From: Paracoccaceae bacterium
Lineage (GTDB): Bacteria > Pseudomonadota > Alphaproteobacteria > Rhodobacterales > Rhodobacteraceae
Assembly: GCA_024742575.1 (NCBI GenBank)
Contig: JANSYF010000016.1
Location: 1-53,572 of the forward strand
DNA: 53,572 nt
Direction: 5' to 3'
Below are positions 45,674 through 53,572 of this stretch, one piece after another; position 1 is the first letter of the stretch, and each line of letters opens with the position of its first letter. The notes beneath the pieces were generated by a model. It saw nothing but the letters and a program-made list of their open reading frames with translations, did not search any database and was not told where the DNA came from. A program made the position numbers and the translations under genes.

Positions 45674-48223
45674 TTAACCTAGGATACGGCTGACCATCTC
45701 GTCAGTGTCGCGGCTCAACTTCGGTTTCGCCTTGATCCGCTCAAGCTGCATTCGGATCAGTGCTTGGCGGTCTGCATCATAACGTTTCCAGGTCTGAAAT
45801 ACCGAACACATCCGGGCCGTGGTTTGGGGGTTGCGATCGTCAAGCTTGATCAGCCAATCGGTAAGAAAAGCATAGCCCGCGCCATCTTTGCGATGGAACC
45901 CGGCATGGTTCATCGCGAACCCGCCCATCACCGCGCGGAAACGGTTTGGGTTTCCCATGTCAAAAGCCGGATGTTCGACCAGCCCTTCGGCCACATCTAC
46001 CGCTAAATCCGGTTTGGCCATGCCGACCTGAAGGCCGAACCATTTGTCCATGACCAGCCGGTCTTGTTTCCACTGTTGTTCGAACGCCTTGAGGGCCGTG
46101 TCGCCCTGTTCCGCCGCAATCAGCTGTGAGAGCGCGGATAGCTGCAACGTCATATTGTCAGCCGCGTCGTATTGCGCCTGTGCCGCGGCCCCACCATCCA
46201 ACCGTGTTTGCAGGGCGAGCAAGGCCGCCCCAAACGACCGCTTGCCTGACTGTTCAGCGCTCGGCTCAAAGGGCGCATCAACACTGACCGAGGCCTGCAG
46301 GTCGGGCAGATAGTCTTGCCATGCAATTGCCATGTGTTCTCGCAGGTTTTCAACGGCCTGCCAGATTGACTCCGGATCGGGCGTGGTGCCCAGCTCGAAC
46401 AACACCTGTGCCATTTCGGATTGCGTCGGCAGTGATAACATCAGTGCACGGAATGCGGGATCAAGTTTATTTTCTCGCGTCACCCGTTCCAACCCATCAA
46501 GCCAAGCTGTATCCGGACCTGCGCCATCGCGGATCATCGCGACAAGGCAATCGCGGGCAAGGTTTCGGTTCGCCTCCCATCGGTTGAATTCGTCCGTGTC
46601 ATGCGCGAGTAAAAACGCACGTTCTTCGCGGCTAACCTCGTGGTCGAGAACGATAGGGGCTGAGAACCCACGCAGGATTGAAGGCACCGGCTTGCTAGTT
46701 AGCCCATCAAAGCTAAAGCTTTGCTTGGCCTCGGTTATTTCGAGCACGCGGGTCGGCACAACCTCGTCGCCATTTGGGCTCAACAGACCCACGGCGATTG
46801 GAATGACTTTGGGGTCTTTCACATCCTGACCGGGGGTCGACGGCGTGTGCTGTTTAAAGGTCAGGGTATAGACCCCGTCCTCCCAATCTTCTGAAACCGC
46901 AACGCGGGGCGTGCCGGATTGGGAATACCATAGTTTGAACTGGGTAAGGTCGCGGCCCGTGGCATCCTCGAACACACGTAGCCAGTCTTCGATGGTGCAT
47001 GCCTGACCATCATGGCGGTCAAAATAAAGATCAACAGCGCGTTTATAAGCATCATCACCTACCAGCGTTTTGAGCATGCCGATCACTTCGGCACCTTTTT
47101 CATAGATTGTGGCGGTGTAGAAATTGTTAATTTCCTGAAAACTCTCCGGCCGCACGGGATGGCTTAGTGGCCCTTGATCCTCTGGGAACTGGCGCGCACG
47201 AAGGTCGATCACATCGCTTATGCGTTTCACCGGTTCAGACCGCATATCAGCCGTAAATTGGGCATCGCGAAAGACTGTCAGACCCTCTTTCAGACACAGC
47301 TGAAACCAATCGCGGCAGGTGATCCTGTTACCCGTCCAGTTGTGGAAATATTCATGCGCGATAATCGCTTCAATTCTTTCGAAATTCATGTCGGTCGAGG
47401 TTTCGGGCGATGCCAGAACGCAGGATGAATTGAACACGTTCAGGCCCTTGTTTTCCATCGCACCCATGTTGAAATCGTCGACGGCAACAATGTTGAAGAT
47501 ATCGAGATCATATTCCCGACCGTAGACGGCTTCATCCCAAGCCATTGATTTCTTGAGTGCTTCCATCCCGAAGGCGCATTTGTCTTCATCGCCGGGGCGG
47601 ACCCAAATGTTCAGTTCCACCTCTTTGCCGGACATGGTGGAGAACGTATCGGGATGGTTGACCAGATCACCCGCCACCAGCGCGAAAAGGTAGGCAGGCT
47701 TGGGCCACGGGTCGTGCCATTCCGCCCAGCCGTCACCGCTGCCTGCTGGGTTGCCATTGGACAACTTCACTTTTTCTTCACCCTCGATTCGTACAGTGAA
47801 GGTGCTCATCACGTCTGGGCGGTCAGGATAAAAGGTGATCTTGCGGAACCCTTCTGCCTCGCACTGGGTGCAATACATGCCGTTCGACATATAAAGCCCT
47901 TCCAGCGCGGTGTTGGCCTGCGGGCTGATCTCGACTTCTGCCTCCCAAATGAATGGCATGTCCGGCACATCGCAGCGCAGCCCACCGTCGATCAGGTCAG
48001 GCGTCACATCTTGTCCGTCGATTTTGGCCCAGATCAAGGAAAGCTCTTCGCCATGTAGGAAAAACGTTTTGTCTGTCGCGTCAGGGTTGGGCGCAAACGC
48101 AATCCGGCTAATCACCCGAGTTGATTTCGGTGCCAAACGAAAGGTCAAGTGAACGCTCTCCACCACATAGCCGAACGGCGTGTAATCTTTGAGATAGATC
48201 GTGGTGGGTGCTGCGTCTTTCAT
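45674..48223 (-). CDS. pepN: Aminopeptidase N (M1 family)
   Basis: A zinc aminopeptidase that trims N-terminal residues from peptides in the cytoplasm. The 849 residues have the substrate motif GAMEN (near 262), the zinc site HEYFH followed after 18 residues by the third ligand glutamate (KEGLTVFRD), and the E. coli-type opening TIYLKDYTPFGYVVESVHLTF. The C-terminal ~400 residues form the helical domain of gamma-type PepN. It is divergent from the photolyase gene, with 122 bases between. Confidence 0.97.
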   Translation of the reverse strand: MKDAAPTTIYLKDYTPFGYVVESVHLTFRLAPKSTRVISRIAFAPNPDATDKTFFLHGEELSLIWAKIDGQDVTPDLIDGGLRCDVPDMPFIWEAEVEISPQANTALEGLYMSNGMYCTQCEAEGFRKITFYPDRPDVMSTFTVRIEGEEKVKLSNGNPAGSGDGWAEWHDPWPKPAYLFALVAGDLVNHPDTFSTMSGKEVELNIWVRPGDEDKCAFGMEALKKSMAWDEAVYGREYDLDIFNIVAVDDFNMGAMENKGLNVFNSSCVLASPETSTDMNFERIEAIIAHEYFHNWTGNRITCRDWFQLCLKEGLTVFRDAQFTADMRSEPVKRISDVIDLRARQFPEDQGPLSHPVRPESFQEINNFYTATIYEKGAEVIGMLKTLVGDDAYKRAVDLYFDRHDGQACTIEDWLRVFEDATGRDLTQFKLWYSQSGTPRVAVSEDWEDGVYTLTFKQHTPSTPGQDVKDPKVIPIAVGLLSPNGDEVVPTRVLEITEAKQSFSFDGLTSKPVPSILRGFSAPIVLDHEVSREERAFLLAHDTDEFNRWEANRNLARDCLVAMIRDGAGPDTAWLDGLERVTRENKLDPAFRALMLSLPTQSEMAQVLFELGTTPDPESIWQAVENLREHMAIAWQDYLPDLQASVSVDAPFEPSAEQSGKRSFGAALLALQTRLDGGAAAQAQYDAADNMTLQLSALSQLIAAEQGDTALKAFEQQWKQDRLVMDKWFGLQVGMAKPDLAVDVAEGLVEHPAFDMGNPNRFRAVMGGFAMNHAGFHRKDGAGYAFLTDWLIKLDDRNPQTTARMCSVFQTWKRYDADRQALIRMQLERIKAKPKLSRDTDEMVSRILG

Positions 48224-48345
48224 CGGAAGCTCCGGAACTGTGTCATTGCGGGTTGAGATAATACCTACGCCGCGATTTGAAAGAAGGGAAACGGGTTACG
48301 TGGAAAGGGGTGTTCAAAAACGCGTCCCCACCTAGCTTGCATCGC

Positions 48346-49863
48346 ATGGCGACGATCCTTTGGTTCAAACGCGATCTGCGCATCCATGACCACCCGGCAT
48401 TGGCATTGGCCGCGCGGGATGAACAGGTTGTGCCGCTCTACATCGTGGAGCCGGAATATTGGGCGCTGCCTGACACATCCGGTCGTCAGTACGCGTTTTT
48501 GCAGGAAAGCCTTGCTGATTTGCAAACCGCGCTGCGCGGTTTGGGCAGCGATTTGGTTATCCGAACTGGTGACGCGGTGGCTGTCATCCAAGAATTATAC
48601 CAAACGGTAAAATTCGACCATTTGGTCAGCCACGAAGAAACTGGCAACGCCTGGACCTTTGCCCGCGACAAACGCGTTGCGGCATGGGCTCGGGGGCAAG
48701 GCGTGCGCTGGACAGAACTGCCACAATCGGGCGTCGTGCGCCGATTGAAGGGGCGCGACGGTTGGGGTGGACAGCGCAACGCCTTTGTCGCGCGGTGTCA
48801 GGTTGAGGCCCCAAAGGCGTTGCCGCCCTGTAACCTGCCATCGGACAAGGTGCCGACGCTTTGCGCATCCGATCCGTGTTCGGACAGACAAACGGGGGGG
48901 CGAGACCATGCTCTGTCCCTGCTGGGAGGGTTCCTGACCGACCGGGGGCAGTCGTATCGCAAAGCGATGTCCTCACCGCTGGAAGGCGCTGTCGCCTGTT
49001 CCCGCCTCAGCCCGCATCTGGCGCTGGGAACGATCACCGTGCGTGAGGTGGTGCAAGCGACTGCTGCCCGTCAACGAGAGGTCAAAGGCGGTCCACGGGA
49101 TGGTTGGGCTGGAAGCCTGAAATCGTTTCAGTCGCGCCTCGCATGGCGCGACCACTTCATGCAGAAGCTGGAGGATGAACCCGCCCTTGAACGCCGCTGC
49201 TTGCACCGCGCTTACGAAGGCATGCGCCCGCTTGAACCGGATCACATCCGCTTGATGGCATGGGAAAATGGCGAAACCGGGTTGCCGTTTCTGGATGCCT
49301 GCATGCGATCGTTGTGCGCGACGGGGTGGCTCAATTTTCGCATGCGCGCGATGCTGGTCAGTGTGGCGAGCTATCATCTCTGGCTTGATTGGCGCAGTAC
49401 GGGCCAACACCTTGCCCGTATGTTTACCGATTACGAACCAGGCATCCACTGGTCCCAGATGCAGATGCAATCGGGCACCACGGGTATCAACACACCGCGC
49501 ATTTACAATCCGATCAAACAGGGGGCCGACCAAGACCCGACCGGTAACTTCACCCGTCGCTGGCTGCCGGAACTGGCTGATGTGCCGGACAAACACTTGC
49601 AAACGCCGTGGACGTGGGACGGGGCGGGGCGGGTACTGGGCAAGACCTATCCAGAGCCGATTATCGACGTGGCCGAGGCCGCCCGCGCGGCCCGCGACCG
49701 CATCTTTGCGATGCGCCGCAGTGTCGATCGGTCCGAAACACAGCGCGTGGTCCACAAACACGCCAGCCGCAAAGACAACGCCGGGCATTTCGTGAATGAT
49801 CGCGCGCCGCGTCGACCACGCCGGGCCAAGCCTGACAGCGCGCAACTGAAACTGGACCTGTGA
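48346..49863 (+). CDS. Cryptochrome/photolyase family protein
   Basis: A 505-residue flavoprotein that probably uses blue light to repair pyrimidine dimers. The N-terminal antenna domain opens [19 protein letters not shown], and the C-terminal FAD domain has [57 protein letters not shown] and [19 protein letters not shown]. The last block replaces the NWQW..AG found in classical CPD photolyases, placing it in a distinct branch that I associate with DUF2256 neighbours. Start ATG at 48346, where family similarity begins. Its stop overlaps the DUF2256 ATG (TGATG). Confidence 0.88.
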   Translation: MATILWFKRDLRIHDHPALALAARDEQVVPLYIVEPEYWALPDTSGRQYAFLQESLADLQTALRGLGSDLVIRTGDAVAVIQELYQTVKFDHLVSHEETGNAWTFARDKRVAAWARGQGVRWTELPQSGVVRRLKGRDGWGGQRNAFVARCQVEAPKALPPCNLPSDKVPTLCASDPCSDRQTGGRDHALSLLGGFLTDRGQSYRKAMSSPLEGAVACSRLSPHLALGTITVREVVQATAARQREVKGGPRDGWAGSLKSFQSRLAWRDHFMQKLEDEPALERRCLHRAYEGMRPLEPDHIRLMAWENGETGLPFLDACMRSLCATGWLNFRMRAMLVSVASYHLWLDWRSTGQHLARMFTDYEPGIHWSQMQMQSGTTGINTPRIYNPIKQGADQDPTGNFTRRWLPELADVPDKHLQTPWTWDGAGRVLGKTYPEPIIDVAEAARAARDRIFAMRRSVDRSETQRVVHKHASRKDNAGHFVNDRAPRRPRRAKPDSAQLKLDL

Positions 49864-50012
49864 TGCCCAAACAGCGCAAGAAATCCGACTTGCCGACCAA
49901 GGTCTGCGCCACCTGCGGCCTTCCGTTCGCATGGCGCAAGAAGTGGGAAAAGGTCTGGGATGAGGTGAAGTACTGCTCGGATCGGTGCCGGAAGTCCAAG
50001 GGCAGGGTTTGA
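49863..50012 (+). CDS. DUF2256 small zinc-ribbon-like protein
   Basis: A 49-residue basic protein, [20 protein letters not shown] then [20 protein letters not shown] and RCRKSKGRV. It matches DUF2256, with a CxxC and a CxxxC that should bind one zinc. The ATG overlaps the photolyase stop, so translation is coupled. DUF2256 genes commonly accompany photolyase-family genes, suggesting a partner in DNA binding or photolyase action, but the role is unproven. Confidence 0.88.
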   Translation: MPKQRKKSDLPTKVCATCGLPFAWRKKWEKVWDEVKYCSDRCRKSKGRV

Positions 50013-50069
50013 GTTGCATGGCACCCCAAACAGGTGTTTCCGATTTTTAAGAAATCCCGAATGCACTAT

Positions 50070-50092
50070 TTTTGGTCAGATATCCTGACCAA
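50070..50092. promoter_or_regulatory. Perfect inverted repeat in the malate synthase leader
   Basis: TTTGGTCAG and CTGACCAAA are separated by ATATC, a perfect 9-bp dyad 67 bases before the glcB ATG. The TGGTC/GACCA ends recall GntR-family operators, though the spacing is wider than the FadR type. A glyoxylate- or glycolate-responsive repressor is a plausible ligand. A second small dyad, GATTT/AAATC (50041-50055), lies just upstream. Confidence 0.5.
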
Positions 50093-50159
50093 ACCTGTTG
50101 CGGATCGGAAACTTTCTTTCTAATTGAGTACCGCCGTATACAGCGAGGGGATAACAGCC

Positions 50160-52310
50160 ATGGGCACGCGCATCGACCGCCACGGATTGCAGATCGACCA
50201 GACGCTTTTTGACTTCATCGAGGGGCACGCGCTGCCCGGCACAAGTGTGGACGCGGAAGCGTTCTGGGAAGCGCTGTCGGTGCTGGCGCATGAGTTCGGC
50301 CCCAAGAACACGGCGCTTCTCAAGACACGAGAAGATCTGCAATCCCAGATCGACGAATGGCACATCCGTCACCGCAACCAGCCGCATGATCACGAAGCCT
50401 ACAAAGCGTTCCTGACCGAGATCGGCTACCTGCTGGACGAAGGTGATGACTTCGAAATTGAAACCGCGAATACAGACCCCGAGATCGCGACAGTCCCCGG
50501 CCCGCAACTCGTGGTGCCGATCACCAATGCGCGTTACGCTCTAAACGCCGCCAACGCGCGGTGGGGCAGCCTGTATGACGGGTTCTACGGCACCGACGCA
50601 ATGGGCACTCCTGCGCCAAAAGGCGGGTATGACAAGGGCCGCGGCGCCCGCGTGGTCGCACGCGCCCGTGTTTTTCTTGACGAGGCGTTTCCAATTGAGG
50701 GTGGTAGTCACGCCGACGCCCGTCGTTACTATATCCATGATGGCGCGTTGCTGATCGACGACATGCCGCTGGCACAGCCGGCGAAATTCATCGGCTACAA
50801 GGGCCATCCGAAAGCACCTGACGCAGTTCTGTTACGCAACAACGGGCTGCACGTCGAACTGGTCTTTGACCGCACGCATTTCATTGGCAGCCGCGATCAG
50901 GCGGGGCTGGCCGACGTGCGTCTAGAAAGCGCTGTGAGCGCAATCATGGATTGCGAAGACTCGGTCGCTTGCGTTGATGCCGAAGATAAGACGCTTGCCT
51001 ATGCCAACTGGCTTGGCCTTATGAAGGGCGATCTGCAGGACCGCTTCGAGAAAGGCGGCAAAACCGTCACGCGGGCGTTGAACCCGGACCGGGTCTACTC
51101 CGCGCCGGACGGCAAGGGCGAGGTGACGATCAAGGGCCGCGCGCTGATGCTGGTGCGCAATGTAGGCCACTTGATGACGAACCCTGCGATCCTGCTCAAG
51201 GATGGGTCCGAGATCTTTGAAGGTCTGATGGACGCCATGATCACCGCGCTGATTGCTAAGCACGATCTGGGCAAGACCGAAGGCTTGCGAAATTCACATC
51301 ACGGGTCGGTCTACGTGGTGAAGCCCAAGATGCATGGACCGGGTGAGGTGGCCTTTGCCGACGAGACTTTCACCTTTGTCGAAAAGGCACTGGACCTGCC
51401 GCAGAACACCGTCAAGCTTGGCATCATGGACGAGGAACGCCGCACCAGCGTTAACCTAAAGCAATGCATCCGTGCCGCAAAGCATCGCGTGGCCTTCATC
51501 AACACGGGCTTTCTTGACCGCACAGGTGACGAAATTCACACCTCAATGGAAGCAGGCCCTTTCAGCCGCAAAGACTTTATCAAGCGCAAGGCGTGGATCG
51601 GCGGTTACGAGAACCGCAATGTGGATATCGGCCTTGAATGCGGCCTGTCAGGCAAGGCCCAAATCGGCAAAGGCATGTGGGCGATGCCCGATATGATGGC
51701 CGCGATGCTGGAACAGAAGATCGACCACCCGAAATCCGGCGCCAACTGCGCCTGGGTACCGTCGCCAACAGCCGCCACGTTGCACGCGCTGCACTATCAC
51801 AAGGTCGATGTCTTTGCCGTGCAGGACAAGCTGCGCAAGGGCGGACGCCGGGCGCATGTGGACACGATCCTTGATATCCCGCTGGCGGCATTCCAGAAAT
51901 GGTCGAAGAACCAGATCGCCCGCGAGGTCGAGAACAACGCCCAAGGCATCCTTGGCTACGTTGTGCGCTGGGTCGATCAGGGCGTGGGCTGTTCAAAAGT
52001 GCCGGACATCAACAACGTAGGCCTGATGGAAGACCGCGCCACCTGTCGGATTTCAGCGCAGCACATCGCGAACTGGCTGCACCACGACGTGGTGTCCAAG
52101 GACGAGGTGATGGAGATCATGCAACGCATGGCCGCTGTCGTTGATGACCAAAACGCGGGTGATCCGGCCTATACTCCGATGGCACCTAGCTTTGAAACGA
52201 TCGCGTTCAAAGCCGCCTGCGACTTGGTCTTTGACGGCCGCGTTCAGCCGTCGGGCTATACCGAACCTGTCCTGCATCAGCGCCGTCTGGAACTGAAAGC
52301 CGCAGTCTGA
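50160..52310 (+). CDS. glcB: Malate synthase G
   Basis: Condenses acetyl-CoA and glyoxylate to malate, closing the glyoxylate shunt. The 716-residue length and features fit isoform [21 protein letters not shown] at the start, [45 protein letters not shown] with the acidic catalytic residues, MNPDRVY-like [29 protein letters not shown] and the late [22 protein letters not shown] chose the ATG at 50160, since GAGGGGATA precedes it. No isocitrate lyase gene is in the window. Its 3' end carries repeat copy E. Confidence 0.97.
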   Translation: MGTRIDRHGLQIDQTLFDFIEGHALPGTSVDAEAFWEALSVLAHEFGPKNTALLKTREDLQSQIDEWHIRHRNQPHDHEAYKAFLTEIGYLLDEGDDFEIETANTDPEIATVPGPQLVVPITNARYALNAANARWGSLYDGFYGTDAMGTPAPKGGYDKGRGARVVARARVFLDEAFPIEGGSHADARRYYIHDGALLIDDMPLAQPAKFIGYKGHPKAPDAVLLRNNGLHVELVFDRTHFIGSRDQAGLADVRLESAVSAIMDCEDSVACVDAEDKTLAYANWLGLMKGDLQDRFEKGGKTVTRALNPDRVYSAPDGKGEVTIKGRALMLVRNVGHLMTNPAILLKDGSEIFEGLMDAMITALIAKHDLGKTEGLRNSHHGSVYVVKPKMHGPGEVAFADETFTFVEKALDLPQNTVKLGIMDEERRTSVNLKQCIRAAKHRVAFINTGFLDRTGDEIHTSMEAGPFSRKDFIKRKAWIGGYENRNVDIGLECGLSGKAQIGKGMWAMPDMMAAMLEQKIDHPKSGANCAWVPSPTAATLHALHYHKVDVFAVQDKLRKGGRRAHVDTILDIPLAAFQKWSKNQIAREVENNAQGILGYVVRWVDQGVGCSKVPDINNVGLMEDRATCRISAQHIANWLHHDVVSKDEVMEIMQRMAAVVDDQNAGDPAYTPMAPSFETIAFKAACDLVFDGRVQPSGYTEPVLHQRRLELKAAV

Positions 52311-52316
52311 GGCGGC

Positions 52317-52358
52317 GCGTTTCGGTCAACCGAAACGCAGGATGCGTTGACGCATCCT
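52317..52358. repeat. Intergenic double palindrome, copy E (best copy)
   Basis: Two perfect adjacent hairpins follow the glcB stop: GCGTTTCGGT / ACCGAAACGC around CA (52317-52338), then AGGATGCGT / ACGCATCCT around TG (52339-52347 and 52350-52358, sharing no bases). It is the cleanest of the five family members and probably ends the glcB transcript. No T run follows. Confidence 0.75.
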
Positions 52359-52418
52359 AGTTCTGCACGAATGGCTTAAGGTCACAAAAGAAACCGGGGC
52401 GCAGGGCAAGATTTGCAT

Positions 52419-52447
52419 TTGCGCCCCCAAACCCTTCTGCGTATAGA
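52419..52447 (+). promoter_or_regulatory. Putative promoter of tRNA-Arg
   Basis: TTGCGC (52419-52424), a 17-base spacer, and TATAGA (52442-52447) place transcription start near 52454, just before the mature tRNA 5' end. The elements fit a sigma-70-type promoter. Confidence 0.5.
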
Positions 52448-52455
52448 AGCGTCAG

Positions 52456-52532
<77 letters not shown>

Positions 52533-52979
52533 TTTTTTCATTATAATTCAATTACTTGTTCGCTTTCTTTCTTGAAGCCTGATGTTTGCGTGGGGAAATC
52601 AAGTAAGCACTTGGATGGCCATAGAGTGCTCAACTCGCGTCGAGTTCGACTCCGTCGTCAGAACCCAAAGGCGCTGGGAGCCGTGGGATGCGCTTAAGGA
52701 AAGTATGATTGTGGATGACCCTGTTATGTGCACTGCATGTGCAACAATTGGTCCTAGAGGGTGGCTTCCGGGCTGGCGGGTCGTGGAACAGCGTGGCAAC
52801 ATCCACTTCCAGCCATTTGTCCATAGAACATTTCTGAAATAAAATAGGGCGTTGGTCTGAGTGTCGCCCCCATGATGAATGGTTGATATTAGTATTTTAT
52901 TTCAATAACTTGAAGCGTTTCGTGTGCAGCACATGTGCATGTTTCGATCGCGTGATGTCGAACTTCGCCGGACGCATTT
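52533..52979. other. Gene-poor, lower-GC segment after tRNA-Arg
   Basis: Noticeably richer in A and T than the rest of the window. One frame (52582-52842, plus strand, 86 residues, with CTAC and several tryptophans) has no good ribosome site and no match I know, so I do not call it a gene. The stretch 52840-52920 is very AT-rich. I see no tRNA-end repeat that would mark an attachment site inside the window. Confidence 0.5.
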
Positions 52980-53256
52980 CGGTGCACCGGCTAGTTCAGG
53001 CATGGTCATGTCACCGTCCTGATCAATGAGTTCGATCAGAAGGGCGCGATGTGGATCATGCTTGCCCTTGACCTTGCCGCGAGGGCGCCCTTGAGGCGCA
53101 GCTCTGGTCTTCCCGGTTCGCCGGTTTGCAAGTCCCCAATGTGCCCCCGTGGCGAGTGAAAGCTTCAAGCGCAACGCCGCCGTGCGCCCGCTTAACCCTT
53201 CTTCAATCGATCTCTGAAGCCGCGCCCGCAGCGCATTCGGTGAAAGGTGCTGACAT
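52980..53256 (-). pseudogene. IS630-type transposase, N-terminal remnant with frameshift
   Basis: Reading from the ATG at 53256 (GGGAGG upstream) gives MSAPFTE. A single extra base then shifts the frame, after which LRARLQRSIEEGLSGRTAAL, RLKLSLATGAHWGLANRRTG and RPRGKVKGKHDPHRALLIEL followed by IDQDGDMTMPELAG match the helix-turn-helix and linker of IS630-family transposases I know from Rhodobacterales. Similarity stops near 52984, and the catalytic DDE domain is absent. It is therefore an inactive, 3'-truncated copy with one frameshift. Confidence 0.75.
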
Positions 53257-53572
53257 GATCTATCCTCCCAAACAGGATGAATCTCAGATCACGCTTCAAG
53301 GGAATCATTGTGATTCAGGTTTTGGCGGGTGGCATTAGGGCATTTTTGACCACAGGCACCGCTCAAGGTGGAAAAAAACTTGATCAGTGGGCAGACTTAA
53401 GCGACTTTCCTGCCAAACAGATGGCCATTTGGGGAATCTGGAGGGTTCTGTGAGGTCGCGGGAGACAACGGTGGGATCACACATGCGCTGTCCGCGACCT
53501 CATTGAAGCCGGATTGAACGAACCCGCGGGTTGGTTTTGCGCTATGGGGATTGTGTTGCTGGCTCAGCACTG
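53257..53572. other. IS-flanking DNA with an 11-bp inverted repeat
   Basis: No convincing gene. A 58-codon frame (53277-53453) lacks a ribosome site. GAATCA/TGATTC (53301-53315) is a small dyad in front of the transposase remnant. TGAGGTCGCGG (53451-53461) and CCGCGACCTCA (53492-53502) are perfect 11-bp inverted repeats 30 bases apart. They could be a terminator, an operator or a mobile-element end; I cannot assign them. Confidence 0.4.

Noticed and set aside
52582-52842. 86-residue frame after tRNA-Arg as a gene
   Set aside because: No ribosome site, no recognised motif and different base composition; kept only as part of the region description.
53277-53453. 58-codon frame near the window end
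   Set aside because: The AGG before its ATG touches the start codon, no similarity is seen, and it lies in IS-flanking DNA.

Overview
The window comes from an alphaproteobacterial chromosome, most likely Rhodobacterales (Roseobacter group, Loktanella/Yoonia-like; the genus is a guess). The signs are roughly 60% GC, the linkages perM-hdaA-ppk and folB-folP-glmM, glyQ/glyS with a PEP-utilising protein behind them, a Hint-domain protein, and a BolA/J-domain divergent pair. Almost all of it is dense core chromosome. Only the last kilobase, past a tRNA-Arg, looks accessory.

Layout. 0-5.3 kb: pntAB transhydrogenase, a flavodoxin-fold protein and a DUF3422 protein. 5.4-13.2 kb: polyphosphate and replication-control genes on the minus strand (AI-2E transporter, hdaA, ppk, ppx), with a ketopantoate reductase-like gene lying in the opposite orientation between ppk and ppx; then an ADP-ribosylglycohydrolase, a PAS histidine kinase and a pentapeptide-repeat membrane protein. 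16.7-18.9 kb: proS coupled to a secreted beta-lactamase-fold hydrolase. 19-22.3 kb: folB-folP-glmM, in which FolB carries an extra C-terminal domain. 22.4-30.2 kb: a SleB-type wall hydrolase and the tight operon glyQ-fkbM-DUF6446-glyS-PEP-utilising protein. 30.4-34.5 kb: a trypsin-fold protein lacking its catalytic triad, an EamA exporter, a 27-codon membrane ORF and an EEP nuclease. 34.6-36.6 kb: ilvC divergent from two overlapping Lrp/AsnC genes. 36.6-44.6 kb: Hint protein, class V aminotransferase, J-domain protein/BolA, DUF4177, gatB, an unknown 400-residue protein and an SLT-like protein. 44.6-52.3 kb: acyltransferase, pepN, photolyase plus DUF2256, and malate synthase G. 52.4-53.6 kb: tRNA-Arg(CCG), then lower-GC DNA with a broken IS630-type transposase.

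No CRISPR array, prophage, secondary-metabolite cluster or obvious defence island is visible. The observations most worth a second look are: (i) a dispersed intergenic palindrome family built on GCGTYRACGC, mostly at gene 3' ends; (ii) two probable pseudoenzymes, a PPDK-like protein with an altered ATP-site signature and a trypsin-fold protein with His, Asp and Ser all replaced; (iii) a FolB fused to a domain resembling the amino-acid-kinase fold; (iv) twin ACGCGT boxes 42 bp apart between ilvC and the lrp pair; (v) a perfect 9-bp inverted repeat in the malate synthase leader; (vi) an EF-hand loop next to the Hint cysteine; (vii) a 27-codon membrane-protein ORF. Family names come from reading motifs; no database search was run.
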